DNA of 64,000 bases, taken from positions 8,442-72,441 of the forward strand of contig JBAUZG010000272.1 of assembly GCA_049585195.1 (NCBI GenBank), written 5' to 3'. Position 1 is the stretch's first letter, and the number at the start of each line of letters is the position of its first letter. The notes beneath the pieces were generated by a model, which saw only the letters and a program-made list of their open reading frames with translations, did no database searches and was not told where the DNA came from. Both the position numbers and the translations under genes were made by a program. This DNA is from KBS-96 sp049585195 (GTDB lineage Bacteria; Acidobacteriota; Terriglobia; Bryobacterales; Bryobacteraceae). Positions 16,593 to 25,615 of this stretch are shown here, one piece after another.

Positions 16593-18305
16593 ATGAAGTC
16601 AACCCCGCTTTTCCGGGCTCTGTTCCGCTCGCCCATTTTGCTGGGCGTGATCACAGCCGCCTCGCTAATCGTCCCAAATGTCCCCGGCCAGTCTAGCTCG
16701 AGCTCCAGTTCGGATTCGAACGATTCCACAACCTCAACCTCGAAACCAATTTCGAAAAAAGAGCAGAAACGCCGCGAAAAGGAGCTCAAGAAAGAGCTTG
16801 AAGGACCCTGGAAGAAGTGGCTGAATGAGGACGTCGTCTACATCATTACGGACGAGGAGCGCGCAGCTTTCAAAAAGCTTCAGACGGATGAAGAGCGTGA
16901 ACAGTTTGTCGAGGCGTTCTGGAAGCGCCGCGACCCGACACCCGACACCGAAGAGAACGAATACAAAGAGGAAATTTACCGGCGCATCGCCTACGCCAAC
17001 GAACACTACGCCTCGGGCATTCCGGGATGGAAAACGGACCGCGGCATGATCTATATCAAGTACGGGCCGCCGGATGAGATCGACTCTCATCCGTCAGGCG
17101 GCAGCTATGAGCGCCCGATTGAAGAAGGCGGCGGCGAAACTTCCACCTATCCTTTTGAAGATTGGCGCTACCGCTATATCGACGGAGTTGGCACCAACGT
17201 CATGATTGAGTTCGTCGACCCGACGATGTCCGGCGAGTACCACATGACCATGGACCCATCCGAGAAAGATGCTCTGTTGTATGTACCAGGCGCGGGTTTA
17301 ACTCTGTACGAGCAGATGGGAATGTCCACCAAAACCGACCGCTTCGACCGCACGGACGGTACCCATCTAGGCGTTCCCAGTAATATGCCTCTGCCCGAGA
17401 GCATGAATGAGTTTACACGCCTTGAACAGTTCGCCAAATTGCAAAAGGCGCCGGCCATCAAATTCAAAGATCTCGAAGCAGTGGTCGATTCAACGATTAA
17501 GTACAATACGCTGCCGATGGCTGTGCGGGCCGACTACATCAAAGTCACCGACGCAACTGTTCTCACCAGCATCACCGTCGCTTTCAATCGCAGTGAGCTG
17601 CAATATGCGAGCAAAGATAAGATCTCGAAGGCTACTGTCAATCTTTACGGGCGCATTACCACCCTTTCGCGCAAGTCTGTGAACTGGTTCGAGGACACGG
17701 TTCAGGTGGAGATCCCCGCCGAGATGCTCCAAAGTGCCATGAACGGCCAGAGCATCTACTCGAAATCAATTCCCCTCCAGCCCGGCACGTACCGGCTGAA
17801 CATTGTTGCGAAGGACACCGTCGGCGGCACGATGAACAACTATGAAATGCCGCTGCATGTTCCTCAATATGACGAAGACTCGATCGGTTCGAGCACGTTG
17901 ATCCTGGCCGACCAGATTGAAAGGCTTCCCACAACGAGTGTGGGAGCCGGCCCCTTCGTCATCCGCGACTCAAAGGTGAGGCCCCGCGTCGGTGATACGT
18001 TCAAACAGGACGAAAAGATGGGCATCTACACCGAGTTTTATAACCTCGGCATGGATCAAAAAACAAAGAAGCCATCGGGCGACATCAACTATCAAATTGT
18101 CAATGATGCTACGAAACAAACGGTGGTGAATGTGAGCCAGGATATTTCGACGATTCAAAACGCGTCGGCTTCACTGGTGACGGTGGAACAGATGCTGCCT
18201 CTAAAAAAGTTTGCGCCGGGCAAGTACACGCTCAAAATCGTCCTGACGGACAAGTTGAAGAACCAAACCGTCAATCAGAGTCATTCGTTTACGGTAACAT
18301 CGTAA
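16593..18305 (+). CDS. GWxTD domain-containing exported protein
   Basis: 570 residues. The N-terminal signal peptide (about 1-33) is followed by a Ser-rich spacer, a Lys/Glu-rich stretch and the GWxTD domain ('ITDEERAAFKKLQTDEERE', 'FWKRRDPTPDTEENEYK', then GWKTDRGMIYIKYGPPDEI). The C-terminal 300 residues are beta-rich. GWxTD proteins are common in Acidobacteriota and some other phyla. Their function is unknown, though they are exported and may act in the envelope. The start has only a weak GGTGG element. A second exported protein lies directly downstream (23-bp gap) and may share the transcript. Confidence 0.92.
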   Translation: MKSTPLFRALFRSPILLGVITAASLIVPNVPGQSSSSSSSDSNDSTTSTSKPISKKEQKRREKELKKELEGPWKKWLNEDVVYIITDEERAAFKKLQTDEEREQFVEAFWKRRDPTPDTEENEYKEEIYRRIAYANEHYASGIPGWKTDRGMIYIKYGPPDEIDSHPSGGSYERPIEEGGGETSTYPFEDWRYRYIDGVGTNVMIEFVDPTMSGEYHMTMDPSEKDALLYVPGAGLTLYEQMGMSTKTDRFDRTDGTHLGVPSNMPLPESMNEFTRLEQFAKLQKAPAIKFKDLEAVVDSTIKYNTLPMAVRADYIKVTDATVLTSITVAFNRSELQYASKDKISKATVNLYGRITTLSRKSVNWFEDTVQVEIPAEMLQSAMNGQSIYSKSIPLQPGTYRLNIVAKDTVGGTMNNYEMPLHVPQYDEDSIGSSTLILADQIERLPTTSVGAGPFVIRDSKVRPRVGDTFKQDEKMGIYTEFYNLGMDQKTKKPSGDINYQIVNDATKQTVVNVSQDISTIQNASASLVTVEQMLPLKKFAPGKYTLKIVLTDKLKNQTVNQSHSFTVTS

Positions 18306-18328
18306 GTGGCAGGTAGTAGGAAACTTCT

Positions 18329-20104
18329 TTGCAACTTGGCTTTCGTTGCCTGAAACTGGTTCCGGTCGTTGCAGCGGGCCTCCTGGCTTTCGCGGGCAGC
18401 ACGACCGCGGGTGACCTGCCGTTTCAATTCTCTGGAAACCTGCTGGGGCTCGTGGTCGACTCTTTGGGAACGCCCCAAATGGGCGCATCCGTTACCCTCT
18501 TTGACCGTTATGATCGACTCGTCCGTCGGACCCTCACGGGCGCTGACGGGCGGTTTGGCTTTCCGGGTCTCTCGCCCTCGGTATATGCAGTCAAAGTTTC
18601 GGTTCCGTCTTTGATTCCGGCCAGACGCGACAAGATTGCCATACGGGCCGGAATCAGCAGCGTGCTCCAGGTCCGCTTGGCCGCCATCTTCAGCAGCGTC
18701 GAGCTCCAATACACGAAGCCGACAGCCGCCATGAGCGACGACTGGAAATGGGTTCTGCGGGCATCTAGCGCAACGCGCGTCATTACCCGCAACCTTCCAA
18801 AAGTGGCGCAGGGCAGATCATCCAGTTCCGAGAATCCCGAAAAGGTCTTTACGGGTACGCGTGGGCTCGTATCCCTTTCGGCGGGCGATGCCGGTGCCCT
18901 CCTTTCTGAGTCCACACTCGCCGATTTCGGAACTTCATTCGCCGTTGCTACCACGATGTATGGCCGAAACCAGCTCATCCTCAGCGGTGTATTCGGCCAG
19001 AATTTGAGCACCGGTATGCCCTCGATGGGATTGCGCGCCACCTATTCGCGATCGGACGCCGACGGGCTTTCGAGCCTTCCGGAAATCACGGCCATGGCGC
19101 AGCAGTTTTACCTGCCGAATCATTTTTCTAATGATCAGGCCGGAAGCGCGGAGGTGCGAGCCACTTCGATCAGCTACTACGACACACTCGATTTTTCTGG
19201 TGACCTCCACCTCGAATACGGTGGCTCGTTCGACACCGTGTCATACTTCGACTCCTTGAATCGCGCCAGTCCGTTCGCGCGCCTCACAGCTTCTCTCGGT
19301 CAGGCAGGTTCGTTAACGATGGCCTACAGCGACGGCGGAACGCCCGCCGAGCTGTACATCCACCAATATGGAGACGATACGGAGCTGGCTGGAGCGCTCG
19401 GTGCGCTCTGCAGTCTTCCTTCGTTCTCTCTTCGAAATAATCAACTGCAACTCCAGCGCACTGAGAACTCCGAGATCGGCTATTCGAAAGTGGCCGGTCG
19501 CCGCACCTATGCCGTAAGCGCTTTTTATGAAAATGTCAATGATGGACGCTTGAACGTGGCCGGCGATCTTTCGGGCCTGAATGCGGCCAATCTCCTCCCT
19601 GATATTTCGACTACCACCACGCTGCTGAACATCGGTCACTATAACCGTAATGGAGTGATGGCGTCGGTCAATCAAAAGATCAATGACAACCTGGAATTCG
19701 GACTTGCGGCGGGAGCGATGGGAGGATTCACGCTGAGTGGCGAATCGGTCGGCCTGCCGGGTTTTCTGGAGCGTGCCGATCGTCCGGTCGCCTCGGTGAA
19801 CGTGCGGATGACTGTGCCGCGGTTCAACACGCGGATCACAAGCGAATATGAATATGCCGGGGATGGAGCTCTTATGCCGGAGCACATCTTCTCGACGCAG
19901 CATCTCTACGCCGAACCTGGCTTGAACGTCATCGTGCATCAACCCCTGCCATCGTTTTTGGGCATGCACAGAGTCGAGCTCTCCGCCGACTTGCGCAACT
20001 TACTCGCGCAAGGTTACCTGCCGGCGACCGGTCTCGATGGCAGTCGCATGCTGTTGCTGCAGTCTCCTCGCACGGTACGCGGCGGGTTGAATATCATCTT
20101 CTGA
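18329..20104 (+). CDS. Secreted protein with carboxypeptidase-regulatory-like domain and beta-rich body
   Basis: 591 residues from a TTG at 18329, with AGGA seven bases upstream. Residues 1-27 are a signal peptide. An Ig-like carboxypeptidase regulatory domain follows at about 35-110 ('GLVVDSLGTPQMGASVTLFD', 'LTGADGRFGFPGLSPSVYAV'). The remaining 450 residues have the alternating polar/aromatic pattern of an outer-membrane beta-barrel ('LHLEYGGSFDTVSYF', 'LTMAYSDGGTPAEL', 'RITSEYEYAGDGAL'). TonB-dependent-receptor-like proteins of Acidobacteriota often begin with such a domain, but no TonB box or plug motif is visible, so a transporter role is only a guess. It follows the GWxTD gene on the same strand. 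Confidence 0.7.
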   Translation: MQLGFRCLKLVPVVAAGLLAFAGSTTAGDLPFQFSGNLLGLVVDSLGTPQMGASVTLFDRYDRLVRRTLTGADGRFGFPGLSPSVYAVKVSVPSLIPARRDKIAIRAGISSVLQVRLAAIFSSVELQYTKPTAAMSDDWKWVLRASSATRVITRNLPKVAQGRSSSSENPEKVFTGTRGLVSLSAGDAGALLSESTLADFGTSFAVATTMYGRNQLILSGVFGQNLSTGMPSMGLRATYSRSDADGLSSLPEITAMAQQFYLPNHFSNDQAGSAEVRATSISYYDTLDFSGDLHLEYGGSFDTVSYFDSLNRASPFARLTASLGQAGSLTMAYSDGGTPAELYIHQYGDDTELAGALGALCSLPSFSLRNNQLQLQRTENSEIGYSKVAGRRTYAVSAFYENVNDGRLNVAGDLSGLNAANLLPDISTTTTLLNIGHYNRNGVMASVNQKINDNLEFGLAAGAMGGFTLSGESVGLPGFLERADRPVASVNVRMTVPRFNTRITSEYEYAGDGALMPEHIFSTQHLYAEPGLNVIVHQPLPSFLGMHRVELSADLRNLLAQGYLPATGLDGSRMLLLQSPRTVRGGLNIIF

Positions 20105-20115
20105 AAGCGCGCGCT

Positions 20116-20613
20116 TTATCTACCCGCAAGCAAGCGCGGATCCCACGCAACCGGCTGAGGCCGTGAAACCCGTATCGACGCGAATTGCGGGTGGTTCTGG
20201 TTCAGCAGAAAATTGGATTCAACACCGGAGGTGACAACCGAGGGCACCCGGAGTACTGCGCTCCGCTGCTCATCGAACCACGAGTCTCCGATTTTTTGCG
20301 TCGGGCCGAGCTGTGAACTGGGCCATCCGGGCACCCGGTCGGGCGGGACGATTTCAATACTTACGTTTTCAGGAATCTGAATGCTCACCCAAACCTGGTT
20401 GCGGGGTACACGCCCTAATTCCGCGTGCACCAATGTCTCGAGCAAGGCGCCAGCGTATGTCTGCGCCGCGTAAATGATCTTGCGTCCTTGGGAATTCCAG
20501 CGATTGCCGTACAGAAACGAGCCCGTGCCATCGAACACGGGCCGCCGCCCGTCCGCGATTCGAAAAACCTCCATCGACCTTATAGAACCGTGCGCAGCAA
20601 GCGGCCCACTCAA
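20116..20613 (-). CDS. RES-family toxin (NAD-degrading type)
   Basis: 165 residues from TTG 20613, or 152 from ATG 20574. The ATG has AAGG five bases before it and gives the typical RES start MEVFRIAD, so it may be the true start. The RES fold features are visible: 'FRIADGRR' with the first Arg, 'YGNRWNSQGRKIIYAA', and 'ALLETLVHAELG' with the conserved Glu. 'DSWFDEQRSAVLRVPSVV' carries the conserved Ser. Known RES toxins are NAD phosphorylases or ADP-ribosylating enzymes that deplete NAD. The gene follows a matching Xre/MbcA-type antitoxin by nine bases, the standard arrangement for these pairs. Confidence 0.88.
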   Translation of the reverse strand: MSGPLAAHGSIRSMEVFRIADGRRPVFDGTGSFLYGNRWNSQGRKIIYAAQTYAGALLETLVHAELGRVPRNQVWVSIQIPENVSIEIVPPDRVPGWPSSQLGPTQKIGDSWFDEQRSAVLRVPSVVTSGVESNFLLNQNHPQFASIRVSRPQPVAWDPRLLAGR

Positions 20614-20622
20614 GAACCTCCG

Positions 20623-21054
20623 CTAAACGGGAAGGCCGTAGAACAACTTTGCCAAAAGCTCCTCAACTTGTCTCGCGCCGAGTTCGGTCATGGCCGCCTG
20701 CAGAGGACTTTTACCGGCAAGTTCCGGATGCGTCCGGTTCAGCCACTCGCGAGCGTCAGCTTGGTCGTCCCAAACGTACTCCGCCGCGGCAATCACTCGA
20801 GCCAGCCGTTCCGTACGCTCGCTCTCGGCTGGCGTCAGGCGCGACCGCCGCTTGTAAGTCGCTTCGGGAACGACTTTGTACACGACCGCATTGACTTGGC
20901 GCGATTCCGGAAACAGCCTGTGGACAACATTGCGCAGCGCCTGCTTCGGAAGTCCACGCGAGACGACTGCTTCCAAATCGCTGAGCGAGTGAACGTCCGT
21001 CCCGAGTACGACCTCGCCTCCCATGACTGCCGCTACATTCGATGCAGGGACCAT
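20623..21054 (-). CDS. Xre/MbcA/ParS-type antitoxin (DUF2384)
   Basis: 143 residues. The C-terminal part has the MbcA/ParS toxin-binding domain pattern ('VWDDQADAREWLNRTHPELAGKSPL', 'AAMTELGARQVEELLAKLFYG'). The N-terminal part has an Xre-type helix-turn-helix region ('SDLEAVVSRGLPKQALRNVVHRLF'). Antitoxins of this class neutralise RES toxins and repress their own operon. It lies first in the operon, with the toxin next. Immediately upstream is a palindromic operator overlapping a good -10 element. The ATG at 21054 has no strong ribosome binding site and the leader appears very short. Confidence 0.88.
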   Translation of the reverse strand: MVPASNVAAVMGGEVVLGTDVHSLSDLEAVVSRGLPKQALRNVVHRLFPESRQVNAVVYKVVPEATYKRRSRLTPAESERTERLARVIAAAEYVWDDQADAREWLNRTHPELAGKSPLQAAMTELGARQVEELLAKLFYGLPV

Positions 21055-21063
21055 TCGATCTCA

Positions 21064-21101
21064 GGTATCAGTATACCAGGGTTTTAGGATCAAGTGATAC
21101 C
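21064..21101 (-). promoter_or_regulatory. Promoter/operator of the RES-Xre toxin-antitoxin operon
   Basis: GGTATCA (21064-21070) and TGATACC (21095-21101) form a 7-bp inverted repeat with a 24-base spacer. The proximal half overlaps a second palindrome, GGTAT-CAGT-ATACC (21064-21077). On the minus strand 21070-21075 reads TATACT, a near-perfect -10 element, about 15 bp before the antitoxin start. This layout suits autorepression by the antitoxin. Confidence 0.6.
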
Positions 21102-21120
21102 AAGCAGGTTTAGCAAGAGT

Positions 21121-21474
21121 TTACGCCTCTTTGGCGCGGAGGCGTGTGGCCGCCGCCCGCATCAATTGTTTCATCCGGTCCAGTTCAAGCCGCAGTTGAG
21201 CGAGTCCGGCGGGCGTCAATCTATACGCCTGTTTTTCACGGGAAGTATCTTCCTGTTCGAAGCGCTCAATCCATGCATCATCAAGAAGCCGCCGGAGAGC
21301 CCCGTAGAGCGTGCCCGTACTTAACTGAACGCGGCCATTGCTCAGACTTTCAATGTCCTTCATAAGGGCATACCCGTGGCGCGGCTGATCGGCCAAACTC
21401 GTCAAAATCAGGAAAACCGGCTCGGTGAGAGGCTTTCCTTCCGGGCCGTCACGTTGCGCATTGACATGTCGCAT
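21121..21474 (-). CDS. PadR-family transcriptional regulator
   Basis: 117 residues with the PadR winged helix at about 15-90: 'ILTSLADQPRHGYALMKDIE', the recognition segment 'STGTLYGALRRLLDDAWIERF', and the wing 'KQAYRLTPAGLAQLRLE'. PadR proteins repress nearby transporter or stress genes in response to small phenolic or other ligands. The C-terminal helix used for dimerisation is short. It lies between the toxin-antitoxin operon and the iscS gene, with no obvious transporter partner next to it, so its target cannot be named. Confidence 0.9.
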   Translation of the reverse strand: MRHVNAQRDGPEGKPLTEPVFLILTSLADQPRHGYALMKDIESLSNGRVQLSTGTLYGALRRLLDDAWIERFEQEDTSREKQAYRLTPAGLAQLRLELDRMKQLMRAAATRLRAKEA

Positions 21475-21536
21475 TGCGCTATATTACCGCCTCTATACAC
21501 GCGGTCGCAACTGAAGAAAAAGAGAGCCGGGCCGAC

Positions 21537-22733
21537 TTAGTACGCCTGGCCGTTGTGAGAGCTGGCGAGTTCGTAGGAAGGCGATAGCTCGCGCAGTTTC
21601 CGCACCACATCCACTACCCTATTCGCCACGTAATCGACTTCTTCCTCGGTATTGAAACGCCCCAGTCCGAAGCGGATCGAGGAGTGAGCCAGGTCGTCAT
21701 CAGCGCCAAGCGCTTTCAACACGTAGCTCGGTTCGAGCGTGGCCGATGTGCATGCCGATCCGCTCGAGACGGCAATGTCGTTGATGCCCATCAGCAGAGC
21801 CTCGCCTTCCACGTGAGCGAAGCTCAGGCTGAGGCTGTGTGGCAGGCGATGCTCCATCGTCCCGTTAACGTAGACCTCGTCGAGGCCATTTAAGATCCTA
21901 TCTTTCAATTTGTCGCGCAGACACGCGAGACGCTTGGCCTCGTCCGCCATCTCTTGTTTCGCGATTTCGGCCGCTGCGCCCAGCCCGACGATTCCCGGAA
22001 CATTTAGCGTGCCGGAACGCATGCCGTGCTCGTGGCCGCCCCCGTCGATCTGCGCTGTCACTTGAACTCTTGGATTCCTCCGCCGCACGTACAGCGCTCC
22101 CACGCCCTTCGGTCCATAAAATTTATGGGCCGAGAGCGAGAGCAGATCCACGCTGTCGGCTATCACGTTCACGGGTATTTTGCCAATCGCCTGAACGGCG
22201 TCGGTATGAAACAGGATGCCCTTTTCTTTCGCAATCCGTCCAATCTCCGCGATCGGCTGGACGACGCCGATCTCGTTGTTGGCGTACATGATCGAAATCA
22301 GGATCGTGGCAGGAGTGATGGCATCGCGCAGCTGGTCCAGGTCGATCAACCCAGTTTTGCTCACGGGCAGATAGGTGACCGGTAGGCCCTCCTTCTCCAA
22401 ATGCTTGCATGTGTCGAGAATGGCCTTGTGTTCAGTTACCTGGGCGATGATGTGGTTTCCCCGGTCCCCATACATCTGCGCCACACCTTTGATCGCCAGG
22501 TTGTTCGACTCCGTCGCTCCGCTGGTGAATACGATTTCTTTCGCCGTGGCCCCGATCAGATCCGCGATCTGCTTGCGTGATTTCTCGACCGCCTCTTCCG
22601 CTTCCCACCCGAAACTGTGGTTGCGTGACGCCGCATTCCCGTAAGTCTCGAGGAAGTAGGGCTTCATCGCTTCGAACACGCGCGGATCCACCCGGGTGGT
22701 CGCATGGTTATCCATGTAAATGGGCAGTTTCAT
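21537..22733 (-). CDS. iscS: Cysteine desulfurase (IscS/NifS type)
   Basis: 398 residues. The PLP-binding lysine is K204 in 'SLSAHKFYGPKG', and the catalytic cysteine C328 in 'VSSGSACTSA'. The N-terminal 'MDNHATTRVDPRV' and the motif 'TSGATESNNLAIKG' complete the picture of a group I NifS/IscS enzyme. It removes sulfur from cysteine for iron-sulfur cluster assembly and other sulfur-transfer reactions. It overlaps the stop of the upstream Rrf2-type regulator by four bases (ATGA), a strong sign of translational coupling. No iscU, iscA or hscBA follows, so the scaffold must be encoded elsewhere. Confidence 0.96.
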   Translation of the reverse strand: MKLPIYMDNHATTRVDPRVFEAMKPYFLETYGNAASRNHSFGWEAEEAVEKSRKQIADLIGATAKEIVFTSGATESNNLAIKGVAQMYGDRGNHIIAQVTEHKAILDTCKHLEKEGLPVTYLPVSKTGLIDLDQLRDAITPATILISIMYANNEIGVVQPIAEIGRIAKEKGILFHTDAVQAIGKIPVNVIADSVDLLSLSAHKFYGPKGVGALYVRRRNPRVQVTAQIDGGGHEHGMRSGTLNVPGIVGLGAAAEIAKQEMADEAKRLACLRDKLKDRILNGLDEVYVNGTMEHRLPHSLSLSFAHVEGEALLMGINDIAVSSGSACTSATLEPSYVLKALGADDDLAHSSIRFGLGRFNTEEEVDYVANRVVDVVRKLRELSPSYELASSHNGQAY

Positions 22734-23239
22734 TCACGAATCCTTATTGCTGGAGAAAGGACCTGCGCCGGATTGATTAGAGAAAGGGCAATCAGGGGCG
22801 CCGGGGGCGGCGAGGCGCCGTCATCCGAGTCATCCAACATGTCTTGGATGGTCACTCCAGCGAGAAGCCGCAGAATTCCTTCGTGGATCCGCCGCAACGG
22901 CTTCCTAACCGGGCATCGGCTCGTATGATCGCAATGATCGTGCTCGGTGAAACACTCCGTCAAAATAATAGGCCCGTCGATCGTCCGAATCACTTCAAGG
23001 GCTGTAATCGCTCGCGGGTCGCGAGCCAGCCGGTACCCGCCATTTGTGCCATGCTCGGAAATCAGCAGTCCAGCCTTTGTCAGCTTCTGAAGAATTTTTG
23101 AAAGCAATGGCAGCGGCACGCCGTAACTATCGGCCACCTCCTTCGCGCTCACCGAATCTTGCGCGGCGCCATGGTGCCGCGAAGCAAGGTGCTTCAACGC
23201 GATCAAACTGTAATCCGCCTTTTTTGTGAGCCGAAGCAT
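22730..23239 (-). CDS. iscR: IscR-like Rrf2-family regulator
   Basis: 169 residues from the ATG at 23239. The frame is open upstream to 23332, but the Rrf2 consensus begins MLRLTKKADYSLIAL. The winged helix lies at about 1-80, with 'GLLISEHGTNGGYRLARDP'. Three cysteines at 96, 103 and 109 (C-X6-C-X5-C) are in the right place for a 2Fe-2S cluster. E. coli IscR spaces them C-X5-C-X5-C, so the spacing here is one residue longer. Rrf2 proteins sense cluster status, nitric oxide or redox state. Coupling to iscS supports a role in iron-sulfur homeostasis. A GGATCGATCC palindrome at 23250-23259, just upstream of the start, could be an operator. Confidence 0.92.
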   Translation of the reverse strand: MLRLTKKADYSLIALKHLASRHHGAAQDSVSAKEVADSYGVPLPLLSKILQKLTKAGLLISEHGTNGGYRLARDPRAITALEVIRTIDGPIILTECFTEHDHCDHTSRCPVRKPLRRIHEGILRLLAGVTIQDMLDDSDDGASPPPAPLIALSLINPAQVLSPAIRIRE

Positions 23240-23362
23240 AAATAGGACCGGATCGATCCTGTATCCTTTTATAGCATAACTAGTCTTTGAGGTCAGGCGT
23301 TGGAAATACTTCACAGGAATCAGGCAAATCATTGCCTGTGTTAGACTTAGAGTTCTCTCGCT

Positions 23363-24745
23363 GTGCTCAGGCTTTTTCGCCTTCTAGTCCCCACGAGCGT
23401 GGCCGCTCTCCTGCTGTCGGAGATCGTTCTCATCATCCTCTGCTATACGCTGGCCTCCCTGTTTACTCTCGGGGTCGACCCGTATGTCTATTTGGTCGAC
23501 GAGCAAAATTATTGGAAGATCCTGGTGGTCGCGGGGTGCATTGTTATTGGTCTGTATCTGCAGGATTTGTATGCCGAATTCCGTATCACTTCGCGGATTC
23601 TGCTGGTTCAGGAGGTCTGCCTCGCAGTGGGTTCAGCGCTATTGTTCATGGCGCTGCTTGGGTATATCAGCACCGATTACCTGCTGCCGCGCTGGCTGAT
23701 GGTGCTCGGAAGTTTTGGCGTCATCACGTTTGTGCCTTTGTGGCGCATTTTTTACTGGAATTACGGCATCCTCGCGCTGAGAAAAGAGCGCGTAATTCTC
23801 CTCGGTAACTCGGCCATGCTGGCCGAAACCACGCGGCATCTGCTCGAAAAATCGCACCTTGGGTACAACATACTCGGCTATCTTGCCGAGGAAGAGCCGG
23901 TTGACTTCCCCGTCAACTGCATCGGCCGTGTATCGAACGTCAAGAAGATTTGCGATGAGCTGAAGCCGACGCGGATTGTCGTCGGGATGGCAGAGCGCCG
24001 GGGCCGTCTGCCCATGACGCAGCTTCTCGAAATACGATTTTCCGGCGTCTTCATCGAGGACGCCGCCGACACCTACGAGATGGCAGTGCAGCGCGTTTTC
24101 AGCAGCAAGATTCAGCCCGCGCAGCTTATTTTCACGTCTAATTTAGGTCCACGCCAAAGCGCTCTGGCCCTGCAAAGCATCTATTCGTTTATCCTGGGCG
24201 TTGCGGGCCTCGCTTGCGCCCTTCCCGTCATGCTCGTGGTCGGTGTTGCCGTCAAGGCGAGCTCGAGAGGGCCCGTCTTTTACCGCCAGCGCCGTGTCGG
24301 GTTGAATGGCCGCGTCTTTACCCTCTACAAATTCCGGTCGATGTACGCAGACGCCGAGCGGCGAACCGGTCCTACCTGGGCTGTCAAGGACGACCCGCGC
24401 ATCACTCCGCTGGGCCGCATTTTGCGCAAGTTTCGGCTCGATGAACTGCCGCAGCTTTTCAATGTCGTGCGCGGCGATATGTCGATTGTCGGGCCGCGTC
24501 CTGAGAGGCCTGAATTCGTCGAGATGCTGGCCGCCCGCATTCCCTATTACAGACAGCGTCTTGCGGTGAAGCCGGGCATTACCGGATGGGCGCAGATCAA
24601 CCACAAGTACGGCGATTCAGAGTTGGACGCGATGTTAAAGCTCGAGTACGACCTCTATTACATCAAGCACATCGCTCTGGCTCTCGACTTCTATATCATT
24701 TTCCATACGCTGAAAGTCATGGTCTTGCAGCGCGGCGCGCAATAA
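23363..24745 (+). CDS. Exopolysaccharide/undecaprenyl-phosphate sugar transferase
   Basis: 460 residues from GTG 23363. The N-terminal half has four hydrophobic helices (about 1-130) and a nucleotide-binding-like CoA_binding_3 region (140-250). A fifth helix lies near 'ILGVAGLACALPVMLVVG'. The C-terminal bacterial sugar transferase domain (about 300-460) carries 'RGPVFYRQRRVGLNGRVF', 'RLDELPQLFNVVRGDMSIVG' and 'PGITGWAQINHKYGDS'. This is the polyisoprenyl-phosphate hexose-1-phosphate transferase (WcaJ/PssZ-type) family, starting exopolysaccharide or O-antigen synthesis at the inner membrane. No other polysaccharide genes are adjacent. The start lacks a good ribosome binding site. Confidence 0.92.
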   Translation: MLRLFRLLVPTSVAALLLSEIVLIILCYTLASLFTLGVDPYVYLVDEQNYWKILVVAGCIVIGLYLQDLYAEFRITSRILLVQEVCLAVGSALLFMALLGYISTDYLLPRWLMVLGSFGVITFVPLWRIFYWNYGILALRKERVILLGNSAMLAETTRHLLEKSHLGYNILGYLAEEEPVDFPVNCIGRVSNVKKICDELKPTRIVVGMAERRGRLPMTQLLEIRFSGVFIEDAADTYEMAVQRVFSSKIQPAQLIFTSNLGPRQSALALQSIYSFILGVAGLACALPVMLVVGVAVKASSRGPVFYRQRRVGLNGRVFTLYKFRSMYADAERRTGPTWAVKDDPRITPLGRILRKFRLDELPQLFNVVRGDMSIVGPRPERPEFVEMLAARIPYYRQRLAVKPGITGWAQINHKYGDSELDAMLKLEYDLYYIKHIALALDFYIIFHTLKVMVLQRGAQ

Positions 24746-24754
24746 TAGCGCCAG

Positions 24755-25615
24755 ATGAGTACGGAATCTGTTTTGAGACACGTGACTTTCCCGGTGGCTT
24801 TCGCCGCCCTCCTATTTGCGGGCATTGTGGCGGTTGGCCAATCGGCTCACAATGTACTTTCTGAAAAAGAGCGCGCTGAAGGCTGGAAACTCCTGTTCGA
24901 CGGCCAAACCATGACCCATTGGATCGATCCGTCGAAGGAGACTCCGCCTGGCGACGCCTGGACCATTGACGATGGTTGTTTGAAAGCCAATCCCCGGCCA
25001 CGCATTACGGAAGATCTGTTGTCAGCGGATACCTACACCGATTTTGAACTCGAATGGGATTGGAAAATCTCAGCAGGCGGCAACAGCGGCGTCAAATACC
25101 GCATCCAGCAGCTCGTGCCCCTGACGAAGTCGACCATCGATCCGTCCATCAAGAAATTCGAGCGCCAAGTCGATTACGCCATCCAGCACAGCCCAAGCAA
25201 TGCGCGCTCCGCGATACAGCCGAACGAGCGCGCGCAGATCTATGTGGTGGGATTTGAATACCAGATGATCGATAACGACAGGCACCCGGACGCCAAACAC
25301 GGCCCGCCGTATCAAACGGGCGCGCTCTACAGCATTGTTGGGCCGTCAGAGGCCGTGGCGAAGCCGGCAGGAGAATTCAATCACTCGCTCCTTGTCGTTC
25401 GCAGCAAACATGTCGAGCATTGGCTCAACGGAGTCAAAGTCGTAGATACCACCCTTGATACACAGCAACTCAAGGACAATCTCGCCCATCGCTGGGGCAA
25501 AGACTCATCCGTCTATCGTCTGATGGTCGACGAGCCTGTTAAGAACTGCCACTTCAGTTTGCAAAACCACGGCGATGCCGTCTGGGTTCGCGATATTAAA
25601 GTGAAGCGGCTGTAA
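24755..25615 (+). CDS. Secreted DUF1080 (3-keto-disaccharide hydrolase-like) protein
   Basis: 286 residues. A signal peptide runs to about residue 30 ('AALLFAGIVAVGQSAH'). The DUF1080 domain follows ('GWKLLFDGQTMTHW', 'PGDAWTIDDGCLKANPRP', 'DFELEWDWKISAGGNSGVKY', 'VEHWLNGVKV'). Members are lectin-like jelly-roll proteins, and some hydrolyse 3-keto-disaccharides or bind glycans. It is common in Acidobacteriota and Planctomycetes. It lies nine bases behind the sugar transferase gene on the same strand, so it may be co-transcribed. Its exported location suggests polysaccharide turnover. Confidence 0.9.
   Translation: MSTESVLRHVTFPVAFAALLFAGIVAVGQSAHNVLSEKERAEGWKLLFDGQTMTHWIDPSKETPPGDAWTIDDGCLKANPRPRITEDLLSADTYTDFELEWDWKISAGGNSGVKYRIQQLVPLTKSTIDPSIKKFERQVDYAIQHSPSNARSAIQPNERAQIYVVGFEYQMIDNDRHPDAKHGPPYQTGALYSIVGPSEAVAKPAGEFNHSLLVVRSKHVEHWLNGVKVVDTTLDTQQLKDNLAHRWGKDSSVYRLMVDEPVKNCHFSLQNHGDAVWVRDIKVKRL

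Noticed and set aside
19313..19969. Minus-strand frame of 218 codons opposite the secreted beta-rich protein
   Set aside because: Arg/His-rich shadow without domain or ribosome binding site.
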